From positions 1-64,000 of the forward strand of contig NZ_JAGHRO010000009.1 of assembly GCF_017743735.1 (NCBI RefSeq): 64,000 bases of DNA. Reading direction: 5' to 3'. Both the position numbers and the translations under genes were made by a program. The notes under the pieces are model-generated. The model was not told the DNA's origin. It searched no databases and saw only the letters and a program-made list of their open reading frames with translations. Source of the stretch: Shimia sp. R9_2. GTDB lineage: Bacteria; Pseudomonadota; Alphaproteobacteria; Rhodobacterales; Rhodobacteraceae. Below are positions 45,790-55,068 of this stretch, piece by piece. The first letter of the stretch is position 1. Each line of letters starts with the position of its first letter.

Positions 45790-46205
45790 GGGGCATCCTC
45801 CAGAAGCGGGCGCAGGCGGTTGCGCATCCGGTCAAGGCGCTGATGCATGGCCAGCACATCATCAGGCAGCAGCGCCTCAAGCTGGGTTTTGTCGCTGGCG
45901 CTGTCGTAAATCACCAGCAGGCCATCAAGATGGGTGAGCAGTTTTGTTGCGGTTGCGCCGGTGGTTTCCGGATCGCTTTCCGCCAGCAGCTCAAGCGCGG
46001 CACCGGGGCGCAGTCTGGAGAGCATGCGCGCGTCAAAGTCGCCGCCGAGATAGGTCTGGATCAGCGCGTTGAGGTAGCGTTTGGGCTCGGCCTTGGCGCG
46101 GGCCGCGACCGCCTCATAGGCGGCGGGGCCAATGCCGTCAGGCGTGAAGCCACCGCCGACGATCAGCGCCAAATCTTCGCGAATTTTTGCAATGGGCGTG
46201 GTCAT
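45786..46205 (-). CDS. Small helical CIS protein
   Basis: 139 residues, mainly alpha-helical (YEAVAARAKAEPKRYLNALIQTYL; LLTHLDGLLVIYDSASDKTQLEALL). No known motif. Behind AAGGAC, and overlapping the hub gene by 4 bp. It lies directly downstream of the metallopeptidase fusion gene, a place where a chaperone, adaptor or immunity protein for it could be encoded; this is inference from position. Confidence 0.5.
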   Translation of the reverse strand: MTTPIAKIREDLALIVGGGFTPDGIGPAAYEAVAARAKAEPKRYLNALIQTYLGGDFDARMLSRLRPGAALELLAESDPETTGATATKLLTHLDGLLVIYDSASDKTQLEALLPDDVLAMHQRLDRMRNRLRPLLEDAP

Positions 46206-46214
46206 GTCGGGTCC

Positions 46215-49200
46215 TTAAAACGGTCCAACCAGCGTGTTGCCGGTGGTGGCGTCAGGGGCTGGTCCGGGACCGGCCTGAGCGGGTTGGCGGGCGGTGCGGG
46301 TGCGGCGCACCCAGTTCAGGATGTTGTCATTGTTGGGGTCGTTGTCGGGGTCGGCGCTGTGCTGGTTCTGGATGCGGCGATAGATGCGGGCATCCGGCAG
46401 AGCGATGCCGCGCGCCGCCCCTACAGCGGTGCCGGGATTGGTGTTGAACGCAAAGAAAGCGTCGTTCACGGCCCCGTCAAAGCGGTTGAAGAAGATGTGG
46501 TGCATCTCGTGGCCCAAGGTGACGTCCTGCACGTCCAGAGTGTTGTCAATGAAGACAAAGAAGCGCGCATCCAGCGTCAGGTTTGCGCCGGGAGGATTGG
46601 GGATGGGCGCGCGGTTGGCCACGGTGGCGTAGGCGTTTGATCCGGCGACGCTGGTGAAGACCACGGTGAGCGTGTTGTCAGGGGTGATCGGGATCAAATC
46701 GCGCAGCGCGGCCTGCTCAAAGGCGTTGTTGGCCTGCCCGCCGTAGTCGCCACCCCCATCCAGCGCGGCGGCGGGGATGGCGCGATCCACGGTGGCCTGC
46801 GCGTCGATTTGCACACCCACGGCGTTCCAGCGCCGGTTGGCCTCGGCAAACTGATCGGCGATGCGTTGATCAGTCACCGGCGCATAGGTGGCGGAGGTGT
46901 AGCGGATCACGCGCACCGAGATGCGGCGGCGTTCATCGGGGTTGCGCGGGAAGACCGGCAGGGTGATGCCAAGGCGGGTGCCCGGCTGCGCGGCTGGGCT
47001 GTATTCGGTGCGCACAAAGCCGTCGATGCGCGCGCGGCGCAGGCGGTGATCGCTCTGTCCTCTGGCACGTGGCTCCGCCAGTCCGGGCTGCGCGGGCAGG
47101 CCGCTGGGAACCGCGACAGCGGCGTCGGTGTCATCGGTCACAAGCATGACGCCGTTGGAGATGAAGTGTCCGCTGCCCGCTGCGGTTTCCGGCAGGGTGA
47201 GCACTTGTGAGGCGGGGGCGTCGTCATCGGTGGCCTGATCCGCCAGCAGGCTGCGCCAGGTGACGGTGATCGGGCCAGCGCCTGCTCCGGCGTCGCGGAC
47301 GCGGTAATGCAGGCGCCGCTCATCTGCGGCGATGATATCAGCGACAAATTCTCCTGCGCCATTATAGGCCTGATCCCAGACCCCGAAGCGCGTCGCGGTG
47401 ACGGCGGCGGTGGCGGGCAGATCGTCGGGGGCGGCGTCAATGCGCACCATGGTCATCGGAGCGCGGTCGCCATCGGGCTCGCCACCTGACAGGCCGAGCA
47501 TGAAGCCACTATCGCGCACAGCGGCGCTGTGATCCAGCCCTTCTGCAAAGAGCGCAAGACTGGTGGCAGGGATGCTTGCCACGGGGATCACATGCGGATT
47601 GGCCAGCGCGGCTTGGCCGGTTGCGGGTTGTTCGCTAGCAAAGAGCGCGGCGCGCGGGCCGATGGGGGCCAGCGCCAGATCGCCGGTGAAATCCGCTGGT
47701 TCTGGTGGCTGGACACGCAAAAGCGTGCGTTCGTGGCTGAAGGTCGGATCGGCAACCTGTGTGAAGCGACCGATGGCGATCCGGTCTGCCGCGCTCATTT
47801 CCGGGGCGTCGCCGCCGCCGACGGGGCGGGAAAGGGCCACATCCAGGGTGAGGCGCACCACCGTCATCTGGTGGGAGACCGACAGGCCGGGGGTGCCGCC
47901 CACGGTGAGCTGCAGAGTGGCCGCAACATCCCCAGCCGTTGCGCTGGGGTTGGGGCCGCCTTCGCAAAATAGGGTGACCCCGGCGGTGAGCTGGTCTGAT
48001 GTGAAGACATTGTCAGTGCCATCAAAGGTGAGCTCGGTGCCGCCCGCGGCCGCATCAAAGACGCGCAGACGATCTGTGCCGTTGGTCAGCGTCAGCGTGC
48101 CTGTGCCCGCAAACGCCTGATTTGCGCCCAGCGTCAGGGGCGCGCGCGCGGGTGTGGTGTGGGCGCGGGTGACTACCACAGCGTCCGGTCCGGTGAGCGT
48201 GGGGCGGGTGTCAGCCACGCTGCGGTCGGTGATGACCACATCAAACCGGTCTTGCGGCCCGGCAAGCCGCTTGCAAACCACGGGGCCTTTGGCCTCTGTG
48301 ATCGGCGCACCGGAGGGGCGGGCAATCACGTCGGCCTCCAGCTCCAGAATGAAAATGCCGGGTGTCTTCAGCGGGGTGTCATAAGAGAAGCTGCCATCGG
48401 GCGCGGGTGTTTTGGTCTTGGGGGTTCCGGCGCGGGCGCTGCCTGAGGTTTCTTTGCGCTCGCCAGCCATGTACTCGCCATCCGGGGCGGTGATGAAATA
48501 GGTGCCGGTGTAGGGCGTGCCGTCTTCGAAGCGTATGGAGCCTTGCACCTTGAATTGGGGCGTCGGCTCAATCGGTTCGCGGGTAAAGGCGGGGCCGCGC
48601 GGCAAGGTGCCGGGGCAGGTTTCGTGGCGTTTGCTTTTCACATTGGGGGCGACAAAGCAGCTGCGGGCGGAGCCGCTGCTTTCATTCAGGCACCAGTCGC
48701 TGCCAACCGCGCCGGGCGCGGGGAGCTCAAATGTGACCGGCGTGTCGATGTCGGCGGGGAGCTCGGTGGCGCGGGTGAACAGCACCTCGGTCCGCCGGTT
48801 GGGGCGCCATGCGAAGGTGACATTGCGCAGCGGGTCAAGCTCTCCGCAGCCAAGCCACTTCAGCCCTTCACCGGGGCAGTTGGGCAGGAGGCGGTCGTCC
48901 GGCACAGACAGGGCTTCGGCGGCAAGATAGGCGTCGATCAGGAGGGGCCATGTCGCGCCGTTCATGGTGCCGGTTTCAGGCAGGCCGTTGGCCGCTTGGA
49001 ACTGGCGCACGGCAGCATCTGTCATCGGGCCGTGGTCGCCGTCGATCTGGCCATTGTAAAAATCCCGATCCTGCAACATCTGCTGGTATTCGCGCACGCC
49101 CCAATTGTCGTGCAGATTGGTGGTGCGGGCCTGTCGCAGCTCATCCCACTCGGCAACGGCGCCTACTGGATCATTGCCATAGCGCAGGGCGGCAAAGACG

Positions 49201-50117
49201 CTGCGGGCGCGCCGTTCTGAGAGCGCCTGATTATACTCTTTTGTGCCGACCAGATCGGTGTGGCCCACCACCAGCATTTTCTCGTCCGGGTGGGCGCTGG
49301 CGTGATCGGCGACCTGTTTGAGGACCTGCTTGAGGCAAGGCTCCACAAAGGCGCTGTCAAACCGGAAATGCACGAGGAACCGTTTGGCGATGGCGGCGGC
49401 ATCGGGCAGGACAATGGTGACCTCGGTGGTGGCGCCTGCGCGCACGGTGGCTGTTGCCGATCCGCTGAGATCGCCGCCATCCGCCGCCGCGCCCGTCGCC
49501 GTGGCGCGCAGAGTAAATTCTCCGGCGGGGAAGGGATCTTCGGTCCACCGGGTGTCTGTTTGGCCGGAGAGGGCGGTTTCAGGGAAATCGCTGCCGTCCT
49601 GCAAGGTGCCTGCGGCCAGCACGGTGGTGTTTTTAGCGGCAAAGGCGGGATCGCCATCTTTGATGACATTCACCACCAGAACGCCTTCATCTTCTGTGAC
49701 CTCAGGCGGCTCGGGCGGTTCCGGTGGCTCTTGCGGATCGGGGGCTGGCGCCGGGGTGCATTCGCGCAGCAGCAGGCGGTATTCAAAGGCGTCGGGCAGG
49801 CCCGCGTGTTCGCTGATCTCAAAATGCTCGATCAGCACATCATCCAGCGTGGTTGCGGTCACAATATCGGCGGCAAAGGTCAGCGGCGCGGCGGCGCGAT
49901 AGGCGTCGCGCAGTTTGGTGAGTCCTTCGCGGGCGTCCGGGCCGCTTTGCACGCCGGTGAGCTCAATCGCGGTGCCAGCGCGCCCAAGCCTTTGAAAGAA
50001 ATCGCCTTCCAGTGCGGGGATGTCGTGCCGTGTCAAAATCTGATCTTCGTCCACCTGCACAAGCTGAACCTGTGCAAGTTCAATCTCGCCAAGCATGGGA
50101 CGGATTGGACGGTTCAC
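46215..50117 (-). CDS. Baseplate-type N-domain fused to OmpA-like, PG-binding and metallopeptidase domains
   Basis: 1300 residues. Residues 1-125 are a paralogue of the 185-residue protein encoded at 50570 (shared RPML, GV.SG.DA, and VLI..F). A Pro/Glu linker and a Bon/Ig-like beta segment follow, then an OmpA_C-like domain (about 245-315, with VVGHTDLVG and QALSERRARSVFAAL) and a peptidoglycan_binding_1 domain (about 337-395, DGDHGPMTDAAVRQFQAANGL). A long beta-rich middle has Ig-like and Cys-containing parts. Near the C-terminus, HEMHH (about 1203) is an HExxH zinc site followed by FFNRFDGAVN. It looks like a CIS-borne cell-wall-targeted zinc protease, or a structural protein with a protease tail. 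Confidence 0.72.
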   Translation of the reverse strand: MNRPIRPMLGEIELAQVQLVQVDEDQILTRHDIPALEGDFFQRLGRAGTAIELTGVQSGPDAREGLTKLRDAYRAAAPLTFAADIVTATTLDDVLIEHFEISEHAGLPDAFEYRLLLRECTPAPAPDPQEPPEPPEPPEVTEDEGVLVVNVIKDGDPAFAAKNTTVLAAGTLQDGSDFPETALSGQTDTRWTEDPFPAGEFTLRATATGAAADGGDLSGSATATVRAGATTEVTIVLPDAAAIAKRFLVHFRFDSAFVEPCLKQVLKQVADHASAHPDEKMLVVGHTDLVGTKEYNQALSERRARSVFAALRYGNDPVGAVAEWDELRQARTTNLHDNWGVREYQQMLQDRDFYNGQIDGDHGPMTDAAVRQFQAANGLPETGTMNGATWPLLIDAYLAAEALSVPDDRLLPNCPGEGLKWLGCGELDPLRNVTFAWRPNRRTEVLFTRATELPADIDTPVTFELPAPGAVGSDWCLNESSGSARSCFVAPNVKSKRHETCPGTLPRGPAFTREPIEPTPQFKVQGSIRFEDGTPYTGTYFITAPDGEYMAGERKETSGSARAGTPKTKTPAPDGSFSYDTPLKTPGIFILELEADVIARPSGAPITEAKGPVVCKRLAGPQDRFDVVITDRSVADTRPTLTGPDAVVVTRAHTTPARAPLTLGANQAFAGTGTLTLTNGTDRLRVFDAAAGGTELTFDGTDNVFTSDQLTAGVTLFCEGGPNPSATAGDVAATLQLTVGGTPGLSVSHQMTVVRLTLDVALSRPVGGGDAPEMSAADRIAIGRFTQVADPTFSHERTLLRVQPPEPADFTGDLALAPIGPRAALFASEQPATGQAALANPHVIPVASIPATSLALFAEGLDHSAAVRDSGFMLGLSGGEPDGDRAPMTMVRIDAAPDDLPATAAVTATRFGVWDQAYNGAGEFVADIIAADERRLHYRVRDAGAGAGPITVTWRSLLADQATDDDAPASQVLTLPETAAGSGHFISNGVMLVTDDTDAAVAVPSGLPAQPGLAEPRARGQSDHRLRRARIDGFVRTEYSPAAQPGTRLGITLPVFPRNPDERRRISVRVIRYTSATYAPVTDQRIADQFAEANRRWNAVGVQIDAQATVDRAIPAAALDGGGDYGGQANNAFEQAALRDLIPITPDNTLTVVFTSVAGSNAYATVANRAPIPNPPGANLTLDARFFVFIDNTLDVQDVTLGHEMHHIFFNRFDGAVNDAFFAFNTNPGTAVGAARGIALPDARIYRRIQNQHSADPDNDPNNDNILNWVRRTRTARQPAQAGPGPAPDATTGNTLVGPF

Positions 50118-50132
50118 GACAGCCTCCCCGGA

Positions 50133-50552
50133 TTATGCGTTTTTCAGCGCGTTGAGATGGCCGACGATGGCGTCGATCAGGGACAGGATTTCGCCTTTCA
50201 CCTCGTCAATGGAGGGCAGGCCACCGACCACATCGGCCACATCGGTGATGGCGTCAAAGTCATCGGCGTTGTCGGGCAACAGGGCTTTGGCGGAGTTGAC
50301 AAAACCTTTGACCTGATCGGTGAATTCCGCCGCTTCGGCGAGACCGGGGATGGCGGAAACGTCGAGTTTCTCAACCTCGGATTTGAGCAGGTTCATCAGC
50401 TCGATCAGCTTGTTGAGCAGATTGTCGATCTGATCAGGAATAATGGCGCGCAGGGCGGCCACGGCGGGCTGGATCACGCCCACCTTGTCATCGAGAAAAT
50501 CCTTGAAATCTTGCAGGACCTCTTTGAGGTCTTCGAAGAGATTGTCGGCCAT
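50133..50552 (-). CDS. Small coiled-coil CIS protein
   Basis: 139 residues, almost wholly helical with Leu heptads (IDNLLNKLIELMNLLKSEVEKL; FVNSAKALLPDNADDFDAI). At 1.5 A per residue it would span about 21 nm as one helix, but it is short for a tape measure. It lies between the paralogous N-domain gene and the fusion gene. No family recognised. Confidence 0.5.
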   Translation of the reverse strand: MADNLFEDLKEVLQDFKDFLDDKVGVIQPAVAALRAIIPDQIDNLLNKLIELMNLLKSEVEKLDVSAIPGLAEAAEFTDQVKGFVNSAKALLPDNADDFDAITDVADVVGGLPSIDEVKGEILSLIDAIVGHLNALKNA

Positions 50553-50569
50553 GGCATCGATCTCCTTTG

Positions 50570-51127
50570 TTAGGCGTTGGAGGTGTTGTTGAGGGCTTGC
50601 AGGCGGGTCAGCAGACCGGTGAGCGGCTCCACAAAGCGCTCAAGCCCGGTGTCAAATTCCGGCAGCAGATCGAGACCGTCGATCAGGTCATCGGTGAGGC
50701 TTTGCGCTTCGCTGAGGATGTCATTGTCCAGAAGGCCCACGGCCTCCGGTTCCACCGGCTCCTGATACTCGCGCAGCACCAGCGCGTAGGCGTAGCGGTC
50801 GGGTTTTCCCGCCACTTCGCGCAGGCGGAAATCGTCGATGAGGACGTTTTCAATCTCCGCATCCGCAACGATGTCGGAGATGAAGCTCACAGGTGCGCCA
50901 GCGTCGAAGGTTGCGGTGAGTTTTTCGAGGGTGTCTTTCGCATCGCGCCCGCTGGCCACACCGGCCACAAGGATCGAGGTCGCGTGGCGGCCCATGTTCT
51001 GGCAATAGCTGCCGTCCATTCCCGGGGCGCGGTGTTCGGCAAGGGCGCGGATGTCGCGCAATTTCAGGGTCTGAACCTGTGGGAGCGGGATATCATCAAG
51101 CATCGGGCGCATGGGCAGGCTCCTCAC
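50570..51127 (-). CDS. Baseplate-type protein, DNA-circulation-like N-domain (tube-baseplate adaptor)
   Basis: 185 residues. The core (about 20-140: CQNMGRHATSILVAGVASGRDAKDTLEKL, DIVADAEIENVLIDDFRL and YALVLREY) resembles the N-domain of Mu-type circularisation proteins and related eCIS baseplate proteins such as Afp7/Pvc7. It is a paralogue of the first 125 residues of the fusion protein at 50117. The last 45 residues are helical. Start overlaps the upstream gene by 4 bp. Confidence 0.6.
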   Translation of the reverse strand: MRSLPMRPMLDDIPLPQVQTLKLRDIRALAEHRAPGMDGSYCQNMGRHATSILVAGVASGRDAKDTLEKLTATFDAGAPVSFISDIVADAEIENVLIDDFRLREVAGKPDRYAYALVLREYQEPVEPEAVGLLDNDILSEAQSLTDDLIDGLDLLPEFDTGLERFVEPLTGLLTRLQALNNTSNA

Positions 51128-52344
51128 ACATCAATGCCGTGGCGGCGGGCTTCGTCCCGAAGGATGAGCGCCAGCGCGTCGGTCAGTGCCTCGCGGTCAA
51201 AGCCCGCGGTGGCGCGTGGCTTGGAGCGGTCTGGCAGTTCGGTTTGCGGCTCATCGGTGACGGCCTCCTGAAAGCGGGAGAGATGGGCGCGGTCGGACGG
51301 CGGCAGGATTTCGGCAAATGGCGGATCAAGATCGGGCTGCGCGGGCAGGGGCACAGGGGTGGCATGTGGCGGGCGGGACAGGGTTTCGCGCTCCAGCGGG
51401 TCCGCGCCGTGGATCGGTTCGCGATGAAGCTGCACCGGATCGGGGCTGTTTGAAGCGCGTGGGGGCGGAGAGAGCGGCGCGGCATTTGCAGGCTTGGGCT
51501 GCTTTGGGGATTGGGCAAAGGCGGATGGGGTATGTTTTCCTGCGTGCTTTGGGGCTTGCGCGCTTTGGGGATCTTTTGGGGCGCGCTGCGGAGGCGTCGC
51601 GGTGTCGTTTTGCGCGGCCTTTGACGGCTGTGCGTCGCGCGATGTGAGCGCGCTGAGGGTGGTGTGTGACGCCTGCGGGCCAGCGAGCAGGGATTGCCAA
51701 GGTGTTTTGGACGGCTGGTTAGATGAGGCCGGGAGGGCGCGCGGATGTTTTGGCGCCGCAGTGTGGGTGAGGGGAGCAAGCTTTTGCGCCGTTGTCTTTG
51801 CCCAAGGGTAGCTCAGCGCGGTGGGCAGGGGGCTGGCAGGCCTTGCTGTAAGAGGCTGCGCGGAAGGTTTGGAACGCGGTGTGGTTGGGCCTTTGCCAAG
51901 ATCTTCGGGATCGGTACCTGCATGCAGTCTGAGCGGGCCGCCGGAGAGGCGTGTTGGCAGTGTCTTGGCGGTTTCACAGCGGTGCGCCTCCGGTCTGGGG
52001 CGGGTGTCCGCTGGCGGGTGATGCCATGCTGGGGGCTGGCGTTTCTGCTTCGCCGCTAACTTCTGCGCCGGGGTTTGCTTGTAAGATGGCGTTTCCTTGG
52101 GGGCAGGTTTGCGCTCCGGTTCTGAGGTTTCCCAACGGGTCAAGCTGCGTTCCATGGCCTTGCGATCAGACAGCTCGGCGCAGGTTGAGAGCCATGTGAG
52201 ATCCGCGCCCGACGCCGACACGCGGCGCGCAGTGGCCTGCATCTTTTGCACGCGCTGGGGCGCAAGCTTGGGCACCGATCCAGCGGCGGCCAGAGCGGTT
52301 TGGCGCAGGCGTTGAGGGGCAGCGGAGGCGAAGGCGCGGGTCAT
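51124..52344 (-). CDS. Proline-rich, disordered protein in tape-measure position
   Basis: 406 residues with a short helical N-terminus (AQRVQKMQATARRVSA-like), about 300 residues very rich in Pro, Ala, Lys and Gln (for example KPAPKETPSYKQTPAQKLAA), and a helical C-terminus (FDREALTDALALILRDEARR). It sits between the chaperone-like gene and the baseplate adaptor, where contractile tails usually encode the tape measure. The composition is unlike a coiled-coil tape measure; a disordered filler of the tube or a cargo-linker is possible. Confidence 0.55.
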   Translation of the reverse strand: MTRAFASAAPQRLRQTALAAAGSVPKLAPQRVQKMQATARRVSASGADLTWLSTCAELSDRKAMERSLTRWETSEPERKPAPKETPSYKQTPAQKLAAKQKRQPPAWHHPPADTRPRPEAHRCETAKTLPTRLSGGPLRLHAGTDPEDLGKGPTTPRSKPSAQPLTARPASPLPTALSYPWAKTTAQKLAPLTHTAAPKHPRALPASSNQPSKTPWQSLLAGPQASHTTLSALTSRDAQPSKAAQNDTATPPQRAPKDPQSAQAPKHAGKHTPSAFAQSPKQPKPANAAPLSPPPRASNSPDPVQLHREPIHGADPLERETLSRPPHATPVPLPAQPDLDPPFAEILPPSDRAHLSRFQEAVTDEPQTELPDRSKPRATAGFDREALTDALALILRDEARRHGIDV

Positions 52345-52802
52345 GCTTCTGCCGCCTCCCGCCGTCCCATTTCAAGATAGAGCAGGATTTGCCCGATGGT
52401 GAGGCCACTGACCTCTTCGGGTGTCCAGCCAAATTCGCGGGCCAGAACAAAGCAGGCTTTGGCCAAGGGCGCCTGCACTATCTCCTCCAGCGCGTCGCGC
52501 GGCAGATCAATGCCGCTGATGCGGTTGACCTCCTCCACCAGATGGCGGGCCAGCCCCGCCGGAAGCTGACGCACCTCATCCAGAGACAAAGCGGGTGCCA
52601 CCAGCGCCTGCTGGATCATCAGCGCGGCGGAGAGGTTTTCATCCTCCTTGGCGGCGCGGGCGATGAGTTGCAGGTCTTTCACCGACAGGGGGCGCAGCTC
52701 CACCTGCTGCTCCCCGTCCTCGCCTTTGATCAGGTCGGCAGGGAGATCATGCAGATGCGTGGCCGAAGCCCCGGCCAGAAGCGCTTCGCTGGTGAGCGTC
52801 AT
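52341..52802 (-). CDS. Tail-assembly-chaperone-like protein
   Basis: 153 residues, helical, starting TSEALLAGASATHLHDLPA and ending with the Phe/Trp-Gly-Trp segment FGWTPEEVSGLTIGQILLYLEMGRREA, a pattern common in gpE/gp24-type tail assembly chaperones. It follows the tube gene by 6 bp, the expected place. Homology is suggested rather than clear. Confidence 0.6.
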   Translation of the reverse strand: MTLTSEALLAGASATHLHDLPADLIKGEDGEQQVELRPLSVKDLQLIARAAKEDENLSAALMIQQALVAPALSLDEVRQLPAGLARHLVEEVNRISGIDLPRDALEEIVQAPLAKACFVLAREFGWTPEEVSGLTIGQILLYLEMGRREAAEA

Positions 52803-52808
52803 GGCAGA

Positions 52809-53348
52809 TTACTCCTGATCTACGAAGGCCGGGCCAGCCGAGACGCCGCTGTCATCGTCAAAGTCTGCGATGTCGATGCTCTTGGCGCGGAAGCTGACTT
52901 TCTCCATGACGATGTCGTCTTCGGGCAGGGCAAAGGACCAGGTCTGAAATTTCACGCCATTCAGGGTGAGCCGCGCTTGGCCTTCGACCGCAGGGTCATT
53001 GAGCTGCAGCGTCATGTTGAATTCGGGCTGAAAGGTGCGGGCATTGTTGTCCAGAAAGGATTTGCGCCCCATCAGCAGGCCAAGCAGCGCACCGTTGATA
53101 TAGGCGCGGTCGCATTCGCCGCAGATGTTGATGTTGCCCTCATGCAGCGAGGTCACATGGCGAAAGCCGATTTCGTGAAAGGAACGCAGGTCGGTGTCGA
53201 CGGTGAATTTGACGCCGGTGACCCGGCCCACAGCGGTGGCGATTTCATAGCGCGCGATGATCGACTCGGCGTCGACGCCCGGCGGGGTGTCCAGCGGCGC
53301 AAGGGTGAGCGTGGCATCCGCCCCCGTAAAAACATTGGTGTTGGCCAT
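52809..53348 (-). CDS. Contractile tail tube protein
   Basis: 179 residues; all-beta with a FTGADATLTLAPLD start, GRVTGVKFTVDTDLRSFHEIGFRHVTSLHEG and FQPEFNMTLQLND in the middle, consistent with a gp19-like inner tube monomer. It directly follows the sheath gene. Only one tube gene and one sheath gene are present, unlike Afp or PVC, which have several. Confidence 0.78.
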   Translation of the reverse strand: MANTNVFTGADATLTLAPLDTPPGVDAESIIARYEIATAVGRVTGVKFTVDTDLRSFHEIGFRHVTSLHEGNINICGECDRAYINGALLGLLMGRKSFLDNNARTFQPEFNMTLQLNDPAVEGQARLTLNGVKFQTWSFALPEDDIVMEKVSFRAKSIDIADFDDDSGVSAGPAFVDQE

Positions 53349-53360
53349 TTATCTGGTCTC

Positions 53361-55043
53361 CTATTCGAGGAACATCGTGACTTTGATGAAGTCGATGCTG
53401 AACGTGGGGCGCAGGACGATGGTGACCCGGGCGATGCCGCGGATTTCGTCGTCGCGGGTGGCGGACACGTCGAGCTCGTAGCTCACCAGCTCTTCGTCCA
53501 GCACCATCTCTGCGAGGAAGGAATTGATCGTGGAGCGCATGGCTTCGCGGACGCGCTCGTTGTTGAGCAGACCGATGTAGGGGTTGGCCGCCGAGCGCAC
53601 GCCGATTTTGGCTTTGTCCACGATGCGCCGGGTGGTGATCTGATGCCAGGCGGTGTTGGTGGAGGTCGTGATGCCTTTCACCGTGCGGAAGCCGAGGCGG
53701 CTTTCCAGCGCAAGCACGCGGTTTTGCACCATCTGGCGCAGCTCGGCTTGGGTGAAGACATCTTCCAGACCTGCGACATTGAGCACCTTATTGGTGAGGC
53801 TGCGGTTGACCGGCGCGCCGGAGATCATCCCTGCAACGCAGGCCGCCGCATAGCCGCCGGAAAGGGTCACCGCGTCTCCGGTCACCACATCAGAGACGGT
53901 GACACCGGGCGCGACAAAGACGATGCGATCGGAGTTCAGCGTGTGATCAAGGATGTCATTGAGGGAGGCCCCCGGCGCGGAGCCGATCACCCCGATACGC
54001 TCGCGTTTGTTGGCATCAGAGCTGGCTGCGGCCACATGGGCGGAGAGGTCCGCGCCGATGGTGCTGGAGTTGTCCTGTCCGGCGGCGACAATGATGAAGG
54101 CGGGTTCGTTGGCCAGTTGTTCAAAGCCGTCGGTGTAGTTGCCACCTGTGGCCCCGTCGGTGCCGGTGGTGTTGGTGCCAGCGCCGAAGGTTTCAAAGGT
54201 GAAGGCATCGGCAAAGGTGGTGGGCGACTCCGCTGCGTTTGCGAGCGCGGTGCCGTCCACCAGATCCGAGCCGCCAGTGGCCTGATTGACCAGATCGACG
54301 AGATGCGCGCCGCTTGCCGCGGTAAAGACCTCTTCCAAGGCTTCGGTGCGCAGGGTGATCTTGGCGCTGTTGGCCGCTGGCACCACATAGGTGACCGTCA
54401 CCGTGTCGCCGACGGCGGGGGCTTCGCCTGCGGCAAATACCAGAGCGCCGCTTGCGGGGTCAATTTCCACTTGGCCTGCTGCCGGGGTGCCGGTAGCTCC
54501 GTGGACAACGGCGGGCGTGGTGGGGGTTGAGGCACCTGCCGCGAGGACAGACACGCTGTTGCGTACGCTTTCGGCAATGGTGGTGTGGGCGAGTTGCAAA
54601 CCAACCGCGCCGGTACCTGCGATTTCTTCCCCACTCACAACCGCGCTTTCCTCTGCGGCGGTGATGTTGATCTCCATGGTGTTGGCCCAGGAGCCGGGGG
54701 TTGCGGCGGTCAGGCGGCAGCAGTCTCCGCCCGCTGAGGCGATGAGAAAATCTGCGGCTGCGGTCGCGCCTGCAATGCGCACGGCCCAGACGTCACGTGC
54801 GCCGTGGTCATAGGCGAGATCAATCGCGCGGATCAGCGTGAGCTCCTGCCCGGGCGTCACGATTTCATCGGCGTCGCCGAACACCTCGCGGGCGGCTGCG
54901 GGGGAGCCAATGAGCACCGGCGTGTTGACCGGCCCTTTGTTGGCTGTCCCGACCATTCCGATGGCGCTGATGGATACAACGCCCGGAGTGATCAGGCCTT
55001 CTGGGCGGACGGCAATCGACACGCCGGGTAAGATCTGTTCCAT
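53361..55043 (-). CDS. Contractile tail sheath protein
   Basis: 560 residues. The N-terminus EQILPGVSIAVRPEGL and the region IGMVGTANKGPVNTPVLIGS are characteristic of the sheath N-domain. The C-domain has LESRLGFRTVKGITTSTNTAWHQI and REAMRSTINSFLAEMVL, ending in a strand that swaps between subunits (DFIKVTMFLE). A variable insertion domain occupies about 130-330. It is behind AGGAG and is the second gene after the promoter. Confidence 0.93.
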   Translation of the reverse strand: MEQILPGVSIAVRPEGLITPGVVSISAIGMVGTANKGPVNTPVLIGSPAAAREVFGDADEIVTPGQELTLIRAIDLAYDHGARDVWAVRIAGATAAADFLIASAGGDCCRLTAATPGSWANTMEINITAAEESAVVSGEEIAGTGAVGLQLAHTTIAESVRNSVSVLAAGASTPTTPAVVHGATGTPAAGQVEIDPASGALVFAAGEAPAVGDTVTVTYVVPAANSAKITLRTEALEEVFTAASGAHLVDLVNQATGGSDLVDGTALANAAESPTTFADAFTFETFGAGTNTTGTDGATGGNYTDGFEQLANEPAFIIVAAGQDNSSTIGADLSAHVAAASSDANKRERIGVIGSAPGASLNDILDHTLNSDRIVFVAPGVTVSDVVTGDAVTLSGGYAAACVAGMISGAPVNRSLTNKVLNVAGLEDVFTQAELRQMVQNRVLALESRLGFRTVKGITTSTNTAWHQITTRRIVDKAKIGVRSAANPYIGLLNNERVREAMRSTINSFLAEMVLDEELVSYELDVSATRDDEIRGIARVTIVLRPTFSIDFIKVTMFLE

Positions 55044-55068
55044 GGCTTACTCCTGATTTGACCGGTTC

